64,000 bases of DNA from CAYFMH01 sp964344775 (lineage in GTDB: Bacteria > Patescibacteriota > Gracilibacteria > UBA4473), in assembly GCA_964344775.1 (NCBI GenBank), contig CAYFOO010000001.1:1-64000 (forward strand). Direction: 5' to 3'. The translations under genes and the position numbers were made by a program. Numbering within the stretch: the first letter of the stretch is position 1; each line of letters opens with the position of its first letter. Positions 16,395-23,610 of this stretch are shown here, piece by piece. The notes under the pieces were generated by a model. That model was not told where the DNA came from. It made no database searches and saw only the letters and a program-made list of their open reading frames with translations.

Positions 16395-16636
16395 CGCAAT
16401 CCCTTATACGTTTTCTCACCTCTTTTGGCTACCTTTTTTACAAAAATCTTATTATTTTTAAGTGCAAAAATAACACGATAATCCCCTTTTCTTACTCGAT
16501 ACAAATCGTCCTTGCCTGTAATTTTTTTCACTTCCAGAGTTTTTAAATTCTCTGGTGTTATTTCCTTCAAAAAAGCCAAAATATTTTCTCGTTCTTTTTT
16601 GGATATTTTTCGCAATAACTTTTCCAAGTCATTCAT
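16391..16636 (-). CDS. RelE/ParE-family toxin
   Basis: 81 aa. RelE toxins cleave mRNA in the ribosomal A site. The family fold is seen in DLYRVRKGDYRVIFALKNNKIFVKKVAKRGEKTY, with the basic residues and C-terminal Tyr of the catalytic face. It overlaps the antitoxin upstream and rbfA downstream by 4 nt each, so it is the middle gene of a three-gene chain. Pairing of a RelE toxin with an AbrB-type antitoxin is less usual than with RelB. Confidence 0.87.
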   Translation of the reverse strand: MNDLEKLLRKISKKERENILAFLKEITPENLKTLEVKKITGKDDLYRVRKGDYRVIFALKNNKIFVKKVAKRGEKTYKGLR

Positions 16637-16860
16637 TTGAGTGAATTTTCCAAAGCCGCAACAAAATCATCAATTTTCACCCCTTTCCCGGCATTAAATT
16701 CATCTGCATCAAATATCACTTCTTCATTTTGCACAGGTTCTAAAACTATTTTTTCTCCTTCTTCATGGGCGAAATACATTTTTGCCTTCCTTTTTTCACG
16801 CCATTTTTTGGGGATTGTCACCTGCCCTGTCCCAAAAATTTTTAAAACTGTTGAACTCAT
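16633..16860 (-). CDS. AbrB/SpoVT-type antitoxin
   Basis: 75 aa from ATG 16860; the longer frame starts inside the promoter and is rejected. The N-terminal swapped-hairpin DNA-binding domain is clear (SSTVLKIFGTGQVTIPKKWREKR). The acidic C-terminal part (VIFDADEFNAGKGVKIDDFVAALENSL) should wrap the toxin. It overlaps the toxin by 4 nt. A strong promoter with an inverted repeat over its -10 box lies just upstream, as expected for autoregulation. Confidence 0.88.
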   Translation of the reverse strand: MSSTVLKIFGTGQVTIPKKWREKRKAKMYFAHEEGEKIVLEPVQNEEVIFDADEFNAGKGVKIDDFVAALENSLK

Positions 16861-16864
16861 ATTT

Positions 16865-16916
16865 ATATAATTTGTAAATTTATATAAATTATATAGTATA
16901 AAGTATTCTCCGTCAA
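16865..16916 (-). promoter_or_regulatory. Toxin-antitoxin promoter and putative operator
   Basis: TTGACG (16916-16911), a 17-nt spacer and TATAAT (16893-16888). An inverted repeat, ATATAATTT (16865-16873) with AAATTATAT (16886-16894), overlaps the -10 box and leader. It is the only strong promoter seen upstream of antitoxin-toxin-rbfA. Confidence 0.8.
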
Positions 16917-16970
16917 GACATTTTTCCTCAAAAATTGACACTCATCCCACTTCCCGCCATAATTTAAACA

Positions 16971-17363
16971 ATGCTGAGATGGATCGTCTACATCCTCGCC
17001 CTGATTTCTGCCAATGCAGCGATTTTTTATTTTCTTGCCACCGAACTTTTTCCGGCTGAATTTGTAGTGCATGGCGGCATAAAAGGCTATCTCATTATCG
17101 CTGCCATCTTCAGTGCAATCAACACTTTTATCAAACCAATCCTCAAAATTATTACCCTCCCAATTCGTTTTTTTACGCTCGGAGCCTTTTCTTTGGTTTT
17201 GAACGGAGTAGTTCTCTGGATGATGGAAGCAAGTGTCAATTTCCTCGAACTAGAAGGCGTAGAAACACAAATCGAAGGCTGGATTATCTACCTCGGTGCC
17301 GGATTGATTTTAGCTATTTTCAATACGGTACTTCATTGGTTCATCAGCCCTATCAGGGATTAA
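16971..17363 (+). CDS. YvlD-like (phage holin 4_2 superfamily) membrane protein
   Basis: 130 aa with four hydrophobic segments (about 4-24, 38-58, 62-84, 99-122). The motif FSAINTFIKPILKIITLPIRFFTLGAFSLVLNGVVLW is typical of the small YvlD-type family. Function is unproven; despite the holin name there is no phage context. Divergent from the toxin-antitoxin unit and 23 nt before the EamA transporter, with which it is probably co-transcribed. Confidence 0.82.
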   Translation: MLRWIVYILALISANAAIFYFLATELFPAEFVVHGGIKGYLIIAAIFSAINTFIKPILKIITLPIRFFTLGAFSLVLNGVVLWMMEASVNFLELEGVETQIEGWIIYLGAGLILAIFNTVLHWFISPIRD

Positions 17364-17385
17364 TCAAAAAACTAACAATGGTGTC

Positions 17386-18324
17386 ATGAGCACTTACAAA
17401 AAAGGAATAATCGCTTGCCTGATCTCTATGTTTTTTCTTTCCACTTATTCTATTTTTGGAAAGATTTTATTATCAAACTTCACTCCAAAAATTCTAATTG
17501 TTTTTTCTCAAGCAACCTCTACGATCATACTACTATTTTTCTTAGGATTTTTTCCAGAAGCAAAAAGAATATATCGTCTACCAAAAAAAGATCTTTTTAT
17601 ACTGATAATAGTGGCCATCCTCTCGGCTGTTATCTTTCCTTTGTTAGTTTTAAAAGGGTTAAAAATAACAAGTGCTACTAATTTTATCATCATAGGACGG
17701 CTAGAGCCTGTTTTGGCAGGAGTTATCTCCTTCCTCTGGCTCAAAGAAAAAACTTCGCTTCATCAAATCCTCGGTGTTATTTTTATGATGTTTGGTATAT
17801 TTTTTATTGTCACAAAGGGAGACTTTTCTACACCCAACCTTGATGCTGGAAGTTTATTTATCATGGGTGGTGCCACAGCAGGAGCTTTTTCGACTAATAT
17901 TTTTAAAAAATACCTCTCTCATATTTTACCAGAATTAGTGGTTTTACTAAGAAATTTGGTCGGAGCAATTGTGCTTTTTGCCGTAATTTCCTTCTTATTT
18001 AGCACAAAGTATGACACTACGCTTTTGTTCGAAAAACAAGTGCTCATTCCTCTTCTTCTTTTTGCGGTGTTCACCATGATCTTCGCACAGTTCTTTTGGT
18101 ATAAGGCATTGGAACTAATCCCTGCTCATACAGCCGCTTCTTTGGCCCTGTCCCCCATCTTTTTTGGAGTAATTTTAGCCATTATTATTCTGAAAGAAGA
18201 AATTTATAGTTATCACCTCCTGGGAGGAGCTTTTGTGATCGTAGGATTAATCTTCACTATCTTTCACCAAAAAGAACATCCAAAACATCATTTGTTGGAA
18301 AAAGTGAAACATTGGTTCCACTAA
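17386..18324 (+). CDS. EamA/DMT-family transporter
   Basis: 312 aa with ten predicted membrane helices in two EamA halves. Typical segments: GRLEPVLAGVISFLWLKEKTSLHQILGVIFMMFGI in the first half and HTAASLALSPIFFGVILAIIILKEEIYSYHLLGGAFVIVG in the second. The superfamily exports or imports amino acids and other metabolites; the substrate cannot be told from sequence. The tail is His/Lys-rich. Confidence 0.88.
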   Translation: MSTYKKGIIACLISMFFLSTYSIFGKILLSNFTPKILIVFSQATSTIILLFFLGFFPEAKRIYRLPKKDLFILIIVAILSAVIFPLLVLKGLKITSATNFIIIGRLEPVLAGVISFLWLKEKTSLHQILGVIFMMFGIFFIVTKGDFSTPNLDAGSLFIMGGATAGAFSTNIFKKYLSHILPELVVLLRNLVGAIVLFAVISFLFSTKYDTTLLFEKQVLIPLLLFAVFTMIFAQFFWYKALELIPAHTAASLALSPIFFGVILAIIILKEEIYSYHLLGGAFVIVGLIFTIFHQKEHPKHHLLEKVKHWFH

Positions 18325-18340
18325 AAAAGCCTTAAAAAGT

Positions 18341-18369
18341 TTGATTTAGAGGGGTTTTTTTGGTATAAT
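18341..18369 (+). promoter_or_regulatory. Promoter TTGATT-17-TATAAT with extended -10
   Basis: TTGATT (18341-18346), 17-nt spacer, TATAAT (18364-18369) preceded by TGG. ATG 18390 follows 20 nt later. Confidence 0.8.
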
Positions 18370-18389
18370 AAAGGGATAGTTATAAAAAA

Positions 18390-19040
18390 ATGGATAAAAA
18401 TTCATTCAAAAAAATCTACCAAAAGGAAAAATTGCAGCTGCATGTGAGGAATTCTGATGCCAGAAGTTTCTACATCATCTCTGTTTCTAGCTTTGTAGGG
18501 TTGGCTATTGCCATCGCCTGGACGGACCTCGTTTCTCTGTTTTTTGATGTACTCAAAGAAGATTTTCCAGTCCTCTCTCTCTTCGGAGGATTGATTGCCT
18601 CTGTAATCGTCACAGCAGTAGCTCTTTTGATCGGACTGATCCTCGTAAATCGTCTCGAAACGGACCTCCAAAAAGCCGAGAAAATGGTGGATGGAGCAGA
18701 ATTCTGGCGGGCCATTTACTTCGATGCAGACAATAACTTCTTTGGAAAAATCAGATATTTCACACTGGCAGATCTAGAAAAAAGAGTACTCAAAAGAGTG
18801 GTCATCAATAAACTCAAAAAAGACGGCCAGGATGTGGAACTCGATATCGATAGTGAAGACGGCATAGAAAAAGTACTCCTCTCTCCGGTGCCAAAATCAG
18901 AATATGAAAAAGAAATAGAAACTCCGATGCAAGAACAGGAAGAACTAAAAGAAGACATGCTCCCAAAAAACAAACTTTTTTTTCAGCCAAAATTAGCTAC
19001 GGAACCTGCCGAAATTCCTAATGAAGAAGGCGAAAAATAA
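18390..19040 (+). CDS. Hypothetical two-helix membrane protein, 216 aa
   Basis: Not recognised. Two hydrophobic segments (about 28-50 and 62-88) are separated by a short acidic turn, followed by a cytosolic domain of about 125 residues (KRVVINKLKKDGQDVELDIDSEDGIEKVLLSPVPKSEYEKE) rich in Lys and Glu. It has its own promoter and converges with the sugar transferase gene. Confidence 0.65.
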   Translation: MDKNSFKKIYQKEKLQLHVRNSDARSFYIISVSSFVGLAIAIAWTDLVSLFFDVLKEDFPVLSLFGGLIASVIVTAVALLIGLILVNRLETDLQKAEKMVDGAEFWRAIYFDADNNFFGKIRYFTLADLEKRVLKRVVINKLKKDGQDVELDIDSEDGIEKVLLSPVPKSEYEKEIETPMQEQEELKEDMLPKNKLFFQPKLATEPAEIPNEEGEK

Positions 19041-19080
19041 AAATTCATTTTTAAATCCAAAACTTTAAGATTTGAGCTGT

Positions 19081-20505
19081 TTAGCTCGCATTCTCACGCT
19101 TCAACACCACCAAAACACTCTTTACAAAAATCACCGTATCGAGCCACAAACTCCAATTTTTGAGGTAAAAAAGTTCGTATTTCATTTCTTCGGTATAGCT
19201 CAGGCTGGATCGTCCTTTTATCTGAGAAAAACCGGTTATCCCTGGTTTTATGGAAAGAATTCGACGATCACTAGCTCTATATCTCCTCACTTCTTCGGGT
19301 AAATGTGGCCGAGGACCAATCAAACTCATTTCTCCACGAAGCACGTTGAAAAGCTGCGGCAACTCATCCAAGGACCATTTCCGTAAAAAATCTCCAAGCG
19401 GTGTGATCCGAGGATCCTTTTCTAGTTTGAAAAACACCCCACCTTTTCGTTCATTTTTTTGTATGAGTTCTTTTTTCATACTTTCAGCCTCCGGCACCAT
19501 CGTACGAAATTTGAAACAATAAAAAAGCTTCCCATCCTTCCCTACCCGACGAGAGCGAAAAAGTACCGGGGCTTTGCGATTAGAAATCCAAATCTCAAAA
19601 GCAATGGCCAAAAGAATGGGGGAAATACAAATCAAAGCCACACTTGCCAAAACATAATCAAAAACAGCTTTCAAAATAACTCGCCACCCCTGCATCTGCG
19701 TATTGTGCAACATGAGCACCGGCCAGTTATTGAGGGTGGAAACTTCTACCGCTGCCAGATCTAATCCCAACTCATCCGGAATGAGATGAAATTTCACATT
19801 GGCAATGTGGGCAATCTGAACTAGTTTTTCCGTAGTTTTTTCCGAAGGATTTTCTGTTACGAGTAATATTTCTTCTACGGAAAAATCTTGAAGAATTTTT
19901 TCTAGGTCAGCGAAACTCCCCAAGATCTCTACCCCACGAAAGTTCTTTATTTTGGATTCTTCCTCGGTCAGAAGTCCTACTATCTGAAAATTCACAGAAT
20001 TTTTGAGATGCTCCAAAACACCTTCTGAAATTTTCCCAGTTCCAAGTACGAGAACTTTCCGACGGCCAATCCCATAATTTCGAAGACCCCAACGGATAAT
20101 TCTCAGCCCCAAACGTCCAATAAAAACAAAAGAAATCGCCGCTACCCACGCTCCTCCGAAGATAAATCGGGAAAAGAAGGTAAATTTTTCGAAAAAGAAA
20201 AACACCAAAATCAATGCCATTCCCGCAGAAAGTGCCCACAAGAGGTGAAATAGCTCATCCATTATTTTTTCATCCGCACCGAGCTTGTACCGCCCATCAA
20301 TTCCAAGGACGAAAACTAAAAACAAAGTAATCTTGAGGGCCCAAGCCAAAAAAAGCTGAAAAGAAAAAACGGACACCGGCATTTCTAAACCAAAAGCATC
20401 AAACCACACCATTCGGATCAAATAAACCAGGATGAGTGAAAAAAAGATCATCACCGCGTCACTCAAAATCCGACACAAGGAAAAAAGAATTTCCGATTTT
20501 TTCAT
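19081..20505 (-). CDS. Polyprenyl glycosylphosphotransferase (WcaJ/CpsE type)
   Basis: 474 aa. Enzymes of this type transfer a sugar-1-phosphate from a UDP-sugar to undecaprenyl phosphate, the first step of a surface polysaccharide. N-terminal membrane helices (about 10-125) precede a nucleotide-fold domain (KVLVLGTGKISEGVLEHL, 150-270), one more helix, and the catalytic domain with FKFRTMVPEAE, WSLDELPQLFNVLRGEMSLIGPRPHLPEE and IKPGITGFSQIKGRSSLSY. No other polysaccharide genes adjoin. The 3' flank contains an AAGTTTT/GAGCTTT-like motif. Confidence 0.93.
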   Translation of the reverse strand: MKKSEILFSLCRILSDAVMIFFSLILVYLIRMVWFDAFGLEMPVSVFSFQLFLAWALKITLFLVFVLGIDGRYKLGADEKIMDELFHLLWALSAGMALILVFFFFEKFTFFSRFIFGGAWVAAISFVFIGRLGLRIIRWGLRNYGIGRRKVLVLGTGKISEGVLEHLKNSVNFQIVGLLTEEESKIKNFRGVEILGSFADLEKILQDFSVEEILLVTENPSEKTTEKLVQIAHIANVKFHLIPDELGLDLAAVEVSTLNNWPVLMLHNTQMQGWRVILKAVFDYVLASVALICISPILLAIAFEIWISNRKAPVLFRSRRVGKDGKLFYCFKFRTMVPEAESMKKELIQKNERKGGVFFKLEKDPRITPLGDFLRKWSLDELPQLFNVLRGEMSLIGPRPHLPEEVRRYRASDRRILSIKPGITGFSQIKGRSSLSYTEEMKYELFYLKNWSLWLDTVIFVKSVLVVLKRENAS

Positions 20506-20567
20506 CTAGGGCATCCTAGCAGAATTTCAGAAAAATTGTAAAATCTATCTTTGGCGAATTGACTTTT

Positions 20568-20576
20568 TGGTATTAT
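20568..20576 (+). promoter_or_regulatory. Extended -10 promoter (TGG TATTAT) for the HD gene
   Basis: TATTAT at 20571-20576 preceded by TGG, 33 nt before the ATG. No good -35 hexamer at the right distance. Confidence 0.45.
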
Positions 20577-20609
20577 TTACTATTTTAAAATAACTAAAAA
20601 TTGGGGAAA

Positions 20610-21521
20610 ATGGTTGAATCTGAAGTTTTTGACTGGGGGAATATTGATTTGGACAGAGTCGATCAAGTAACTTCATGGCCAGAAAAAGCTATTGGCTCTG
20701 AAAAACCGCTCGTAGAAGAATCGGAACTTCCCTATTCCAATACTTTTGAGGTCCCAAATTATAATTTAGAATTTGTAGAACAAAAATTTCGGCAAGAAGT
20801 TATCGTACGAACAAATCTTTTATACACTCAACAAGAAGTTGACTGGATTCTTCAGATTCTCGAAATTGCAAAAGAAAGGCATATTAATGGGGAAAGAAAA
20901 GAAACTGATAAGAATGGAGTTCCACTCCCTTACGTAATTCATCCTATTGAAACAGCCCTTGATGCTGTACTTGCAGGAGAAGATGCGGTTGAAGTTTGTA
21001 TTTGTCTCCTGCACGATACCCGGGAAGACACAGACTTACAAGATTGGCAGTATTTAGTACTTCAAGATAGATTTAAAGGGGGACATGATGATGAAGGCCA
21101 CACAAGAAGAAACGGAATTAGAGTAGAAAAAGGAACCTACTGGCTCACAAATGTAACCCTCGGTGAACCAGATGGAAAAAATGGTGGTTTCCTCGATCGA
21201 GGAGAAAAATTAGATGATGAAAAATACATAGCAAAATCGGAAGAAGCTATAACAGAAGGAGAATTTGGAGTGGTACGTGCAAAAGGTCGTGATGTAAAAG
21301 CAAATCTACTTTCTTTTGGAAGGCTGGTAGAAAATCTGGATCAAGAAATGGCTGATCGAATTACAAGATATATGGTTGGAGCTCAAACGAAAATTTTACC
21401 ACTTTTGGAAAAACTAGAAAACGATTATAGAGCTAAACAATTAGTTATAGAGATAAAAGAAATTTTAAAAAAACTAGAAACACGTTTGAAAGTAGCTATC
21501 TTGTTGTCAGAAAATTTTTAA
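20610..21521 (+). CDS. HD-domain protein related to (p)ppGpp hydrolases
   Basis: 303 aa from ATG 20610, chosen over TTG 20601 because GGGGA sits just before it. Residues about 88-150 resemble the SpoT/MESH1 hydrolase domain: a central HPIETALDAVLAG followed by LLHDTREDTDLQDWQYL, matching H-x3-A and LLHDxxEDT with the metal-binding His-Asp. Farther on, VVRAKGRDVKANLLSFGRLVENL resembles the KLADRLHNL helix but has changed. There is no synthetase (RelA) or TGS domain. The substrate could be ppGpp or another nucleotide. The lipoprotein gene follows by 17 nt. Confidence 0.68.
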   Translation: MVESEVFDWGNIDLDRVDQVTSWPEKAIGSEKPLVEESELPYSNTFEVPNYNLEFVEQKFRQEVIVRTNLLYTQQEVDWILQILEIAKERHINGERKETDKNGVPLPYVIHPIETALDAVLAGEDAVEVCICLLHDTREDTDLQDWQYLVLQDRFKGGHDDEGHTRRNGIRVEKGTYWLTNVTLGEPDGKNGGFLDRGEKLDDEKYIAKSEEAITEGEFGVVRAKGRDVKANLLSFGRLVENLDQEMADRITRYMVGAQTKILPLLEKLENDYRAKQLVIEIKEILKKLETRLKVAILLSENF

Positions 21522-21538
21522 ATCTTAAACTTTTAGCA

Positions 21539-22099
21539 ATGAAAAAAAGTCTTTTTACTCTTTTAGCTCTCTTTTTCTCTATCCTGCTCACCGCCTGCCA
21601 CAGTGACATGGAACAAAAAAAATTACTAAAAAATGAGGATGTTGGATGCCCAGAAATCTACCAACCGGTTTGTGGAAAAATAGAAGTGCAATGCATCACC
21701 ACTCCCTGTGATCCAGTAGAACAAACATTTGAAAATGATTGTTTTGCAAAAAAAGCTAAAGCTACAGACATCCAAAAAGGTGCCTGTAAAACACAAGAGC
21801 AAACCTCAACAGAAGATTTAAACACAACTCTAAAAAATGCTCTAAAGGAAAAAATGAAAAGTCTTTCAAAAATAACTGATTTTGAAGTGAAAGAAATCAC
21901 CCATCAGACCGACACCCACATCCGAGGAATTGTAAAACTGACCGATGTCCCGGGACAAGGTCCTTTTTTAGCAGTTAAAAACGATGGACGATGGAAGGTA
22001 GTTTTTCAGGGAAATAAAAAAATTATTTGTAGCGAAATGCTCGCTTTTGAATTTCCGGCAGAAATGCTTTTTGATTGTGTGGAAGAGGTAGAAATCTAA
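21539..22099 (+). CDS. Lipoprotein with Kazal-like domain
   Basis: 186 aa. A type II signal peptide ends in the lipobox LTAC (Cys 20). Residues 36-82 have the Kazal pattern: GCPEIYQPVCGKIEVQC, then TFENDCFAKKAKATDIQKGAC. Kazal domains usually inhibit serine proteases; bacterial lipoproteins often carry shortened versions of untested activity. The C-terminal half (ITDFEVKEITHQTDTHIRGIVKL and later two Cys) is unknown. Should be anchored outside the membrane. Its end overlaps the convergent iron-sulfur gene by 4 nt. Confidence 0.75.
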   Translation: MKKSLFTLLALFFSILLTACHSDMEQKKLLKNEDVGCPEIYQPVCGKIEVQCITTPCDPVEQTFENDCFAKKAKATDIQKGACKTQEQTSTEDLNTTLKNALKEKMKSLSKITDFEVKEITHQTDTHIRGIVKLTDVPGQGPFLAVKNDGRWKVVFQGNKKIICSEMLAFEFPAEMLFDCVEEVEI

Positions 22100-23073
22100 T
22101 TACTATTCTGATTCACCAGCTCTATCCAATCAATCTTCGTCGGACAGCCTCTGATACACCGTCCACACCCCGTACACATCAGCTCTCCAAACTGTGCTCG
22201 AAAGTACTCTAACTTGTGAAATATCCGATGCTTAAACCGATTCACCAGCGTGTTTCGGAAAACGTGTCCTCCCGCGACCAAAGTGAAGTCCTTGTACATA
22301 CAAGAATCCCATTTCGCACATCGCGTCCCACAACTCCCCGATAAATCGGTCTCATCCTCAATGTCAAAACACAAGCACGTCGGACAGAGCGTCGTACAAT
22401 CCGCACAACTGAGACAATCATCCGCTCCTTTTTGCCAGACTTCATCTTTTTTCCACAACTTCTCGATCTCATGTGTTTTCAACTTTCGCTCACAATCGGC
22501 TAACTCCGCCTCATAATTTTCCAATGTTCCAATCTTCAAATCATCCAAAATCTTCTCCCCCTTCTTTGACCCACTTTTCACATGCCACCGATCTCCTCGA
22601 TCAAAAAGCATCAAATCATACCGATGCGTTAAATTCATCGAATCACAAAAGCAGTATTCGTCCTGCTGCTGGTCGCACCAGAATCCAACCAAAGTGAGAC
22701 TCTCACGAAAAGTTTTATAAAAATCCATCGCCGGATCTGACTTGAGAAAAAGATGATCATTCACCGCAAAAGCATTGAGATCACAAAATCTCAATCCAAA
22801 AAGTACTCGTTTTTTTGACTTTTCCTTCGTCACCTTGATCTTTTCTCCTTTGAAACTAAAAAGCTCCTGCGTCTCGGGAAAAACATACTTCTTGCTCGTA
22901 AACCAAGAAATCCCCTCAAAACAAATTTCTTCCACTCCCTCCACTGGCAGCATTCGCAAGAATTGATCATCCTCTTTTTTCGCCGGGGCAATGATCTCCT
23001 CGTTCTCCTTTTGCAAAAGTGCAAAGAGATCTTTTAGATTTTGTTTTGGAAAAGAAATGCCTTTTTTATTCAT
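22096..23073 (-). CDS. Iron-sulfur beta subunit of sulfhydrogenase type (HydB/AsrA-like)
   Basis: 325 aa from ATG 23073, preceded by GGGGA; a GTG at 23103 is the alternative. Two ferredoxin-like clusters are visible: CLSCADCTTLCPTC followed by CGTRC, and CTGCGRCIRGCPTKID. The N-terminal half has a conserved VLFGLRFCDLNAF, CDQQQDEYCFCDS pattern seen in beta subunits of group 3b NiFe hydrogenases and in anaerobic sulfite reductase subunit A. It would pass electrons between the hydrogenase and the flavin subunit. The gamma, delta and catalytic subunits do not follow, so it is an orphan in this window. Confidence 0.8.
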   Translation of the reverse strand: MNKKGISFPKQNLKDLFALLQKENEEIIAPAKKEDDQFLRMLPVEGVEEICFEGISWFTSKKYVFPETQELFSFKGEKIKVTKEKSKKRVLFGLRFCDLNAFAVNDHLFLKSDPAMDFYKTFRESLTLVGFWCDQQQDEYCFCDSMNLTHRYDLMLFDRGDRWHVKSGSKKGEKILDDLKIGTLENYEAELADCERKLKTHEIEKLWKKDEVWQKGADDCLSCADCTTLCPTCLCFDIEDETDLSGSCGTRCAKWDSCMYKDFTLVAGGHVFRNTLVNRFKHRIFHKLEYFRAQFGELMCTGCGRCIRGCPTKIDWIELVNQNSN

Positions 23074-23108
23074 TTCATCCCCATTGTAAAAAAACTTTTG
23101 CACAATGT

Positions 23109-23507
23109 CTAAATCTGTTTGTTGTTTGTTGCTTGTTGTTCGTTGATCAAAACTTCAACTTCTTTTTTCAGTTTCTTGAGGTTTTGCTCCCCAAAAGGAA
23201 TTCCAATTATCCTCATCTCATCAATCTTTCCACTCTCCCGCATCAGTTTCAAAAAAAATCCCAAATCCAGATCGTGACACGTCGACGATCGGGCCAACTC
23301 CAAATCCTCAATCCGATCCAAAATCTGAACCTTATCAATTCCCTGCACCACATCCATGATCCAAATTACCCCAGATTCTGAAAGAATCTCATTCGGACTT
23401 TCTGCTTTCACAAACTCAAAATCCGGATGATTGATTTTGGCCGCTAAATTTTTAGCCACTTCATCACCGGCTACAAATTCGTTCCCAAAAACAAATATTT
23501 TTTGCAT
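23109..23507 (-). CDS. Hydrogenase maturation protease (HycI/HyaD family)
   Basis: 132 aa from ATG 23507. These proteases remove the C-terminal peptide of the NiFe-hydrogenase large subunit after metal insertion. Features: KIFVFGNEFVAGDEVAKNLA (the GN-x5-D nickel-sensing region), WIMDVVQGID with the second Asp, and STCHDLDLG with the metal-binding His. The tail INEQQATNNKQI is encoded by a heptamer array and is probably not native. It precedes the beta subunit by 35 nt and is divergent from hypF, so the maturation genes form one locus. Confidence 0.85.
   Translation of the reverse strand: MQKIFVFGNEFVAGDEVAKNLAAKINHPDFEFVKAESPNEILSESGVIWIMDVVQGIDKVQILDRIEDLELARSSTCHDLDLGFFLKLMRESGKIDEMRIIGIPFGEQNLKKLKKEVEVLINEQQATNNKQI
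23117..23144. repeat. Heptamer array forming the 3' end of the hydrogenase protease, class GTTTGTT
   Basis: Units GTTTGTT, GTTTGTT, GCTTGTT, GTTCGTT; translated on the minus strand as part of NEQQATNNKQ. Confidence 0.8.
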
Positions 23508-23578
23508 TTTTATCTTTTCTATTGATAGATTATCCTTTAAGAACGCATCTTTCAATAATGAAATTTTTATTCTTCTTT

Positions 23579-23606
23579 ACTTTTGACTTTTAACTTTTAA
23601 CTTTCG
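23579..23606. repeat. Heptamer array between ATG 23558 and hypF, class ACTTTTG
   Basis: Units ACTTTTG, ACTTTTA, ACTTTTA, ACTTTCG. Removing exactly the two middle units would join ATG 23558 in frame to hypF without a stop. Same class at 26578 and 34852. Confidence 0.85.
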
Positions 23607-23610
23607 ACTT

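Noticed and set aside
16971..17363. Holin-like gene as sign of a prophage
   Set aside because: No other phage genes are nearby; YvlD-type proteins of this family are ordinary chromosomal membrane proteins.
23579..23606. Gain of one heptamer as a way to switch hypF on
   Set aside because: It would restore the frame number, but the array then reads through TTT TRA and gives a stop; only loss of the two middle units works.
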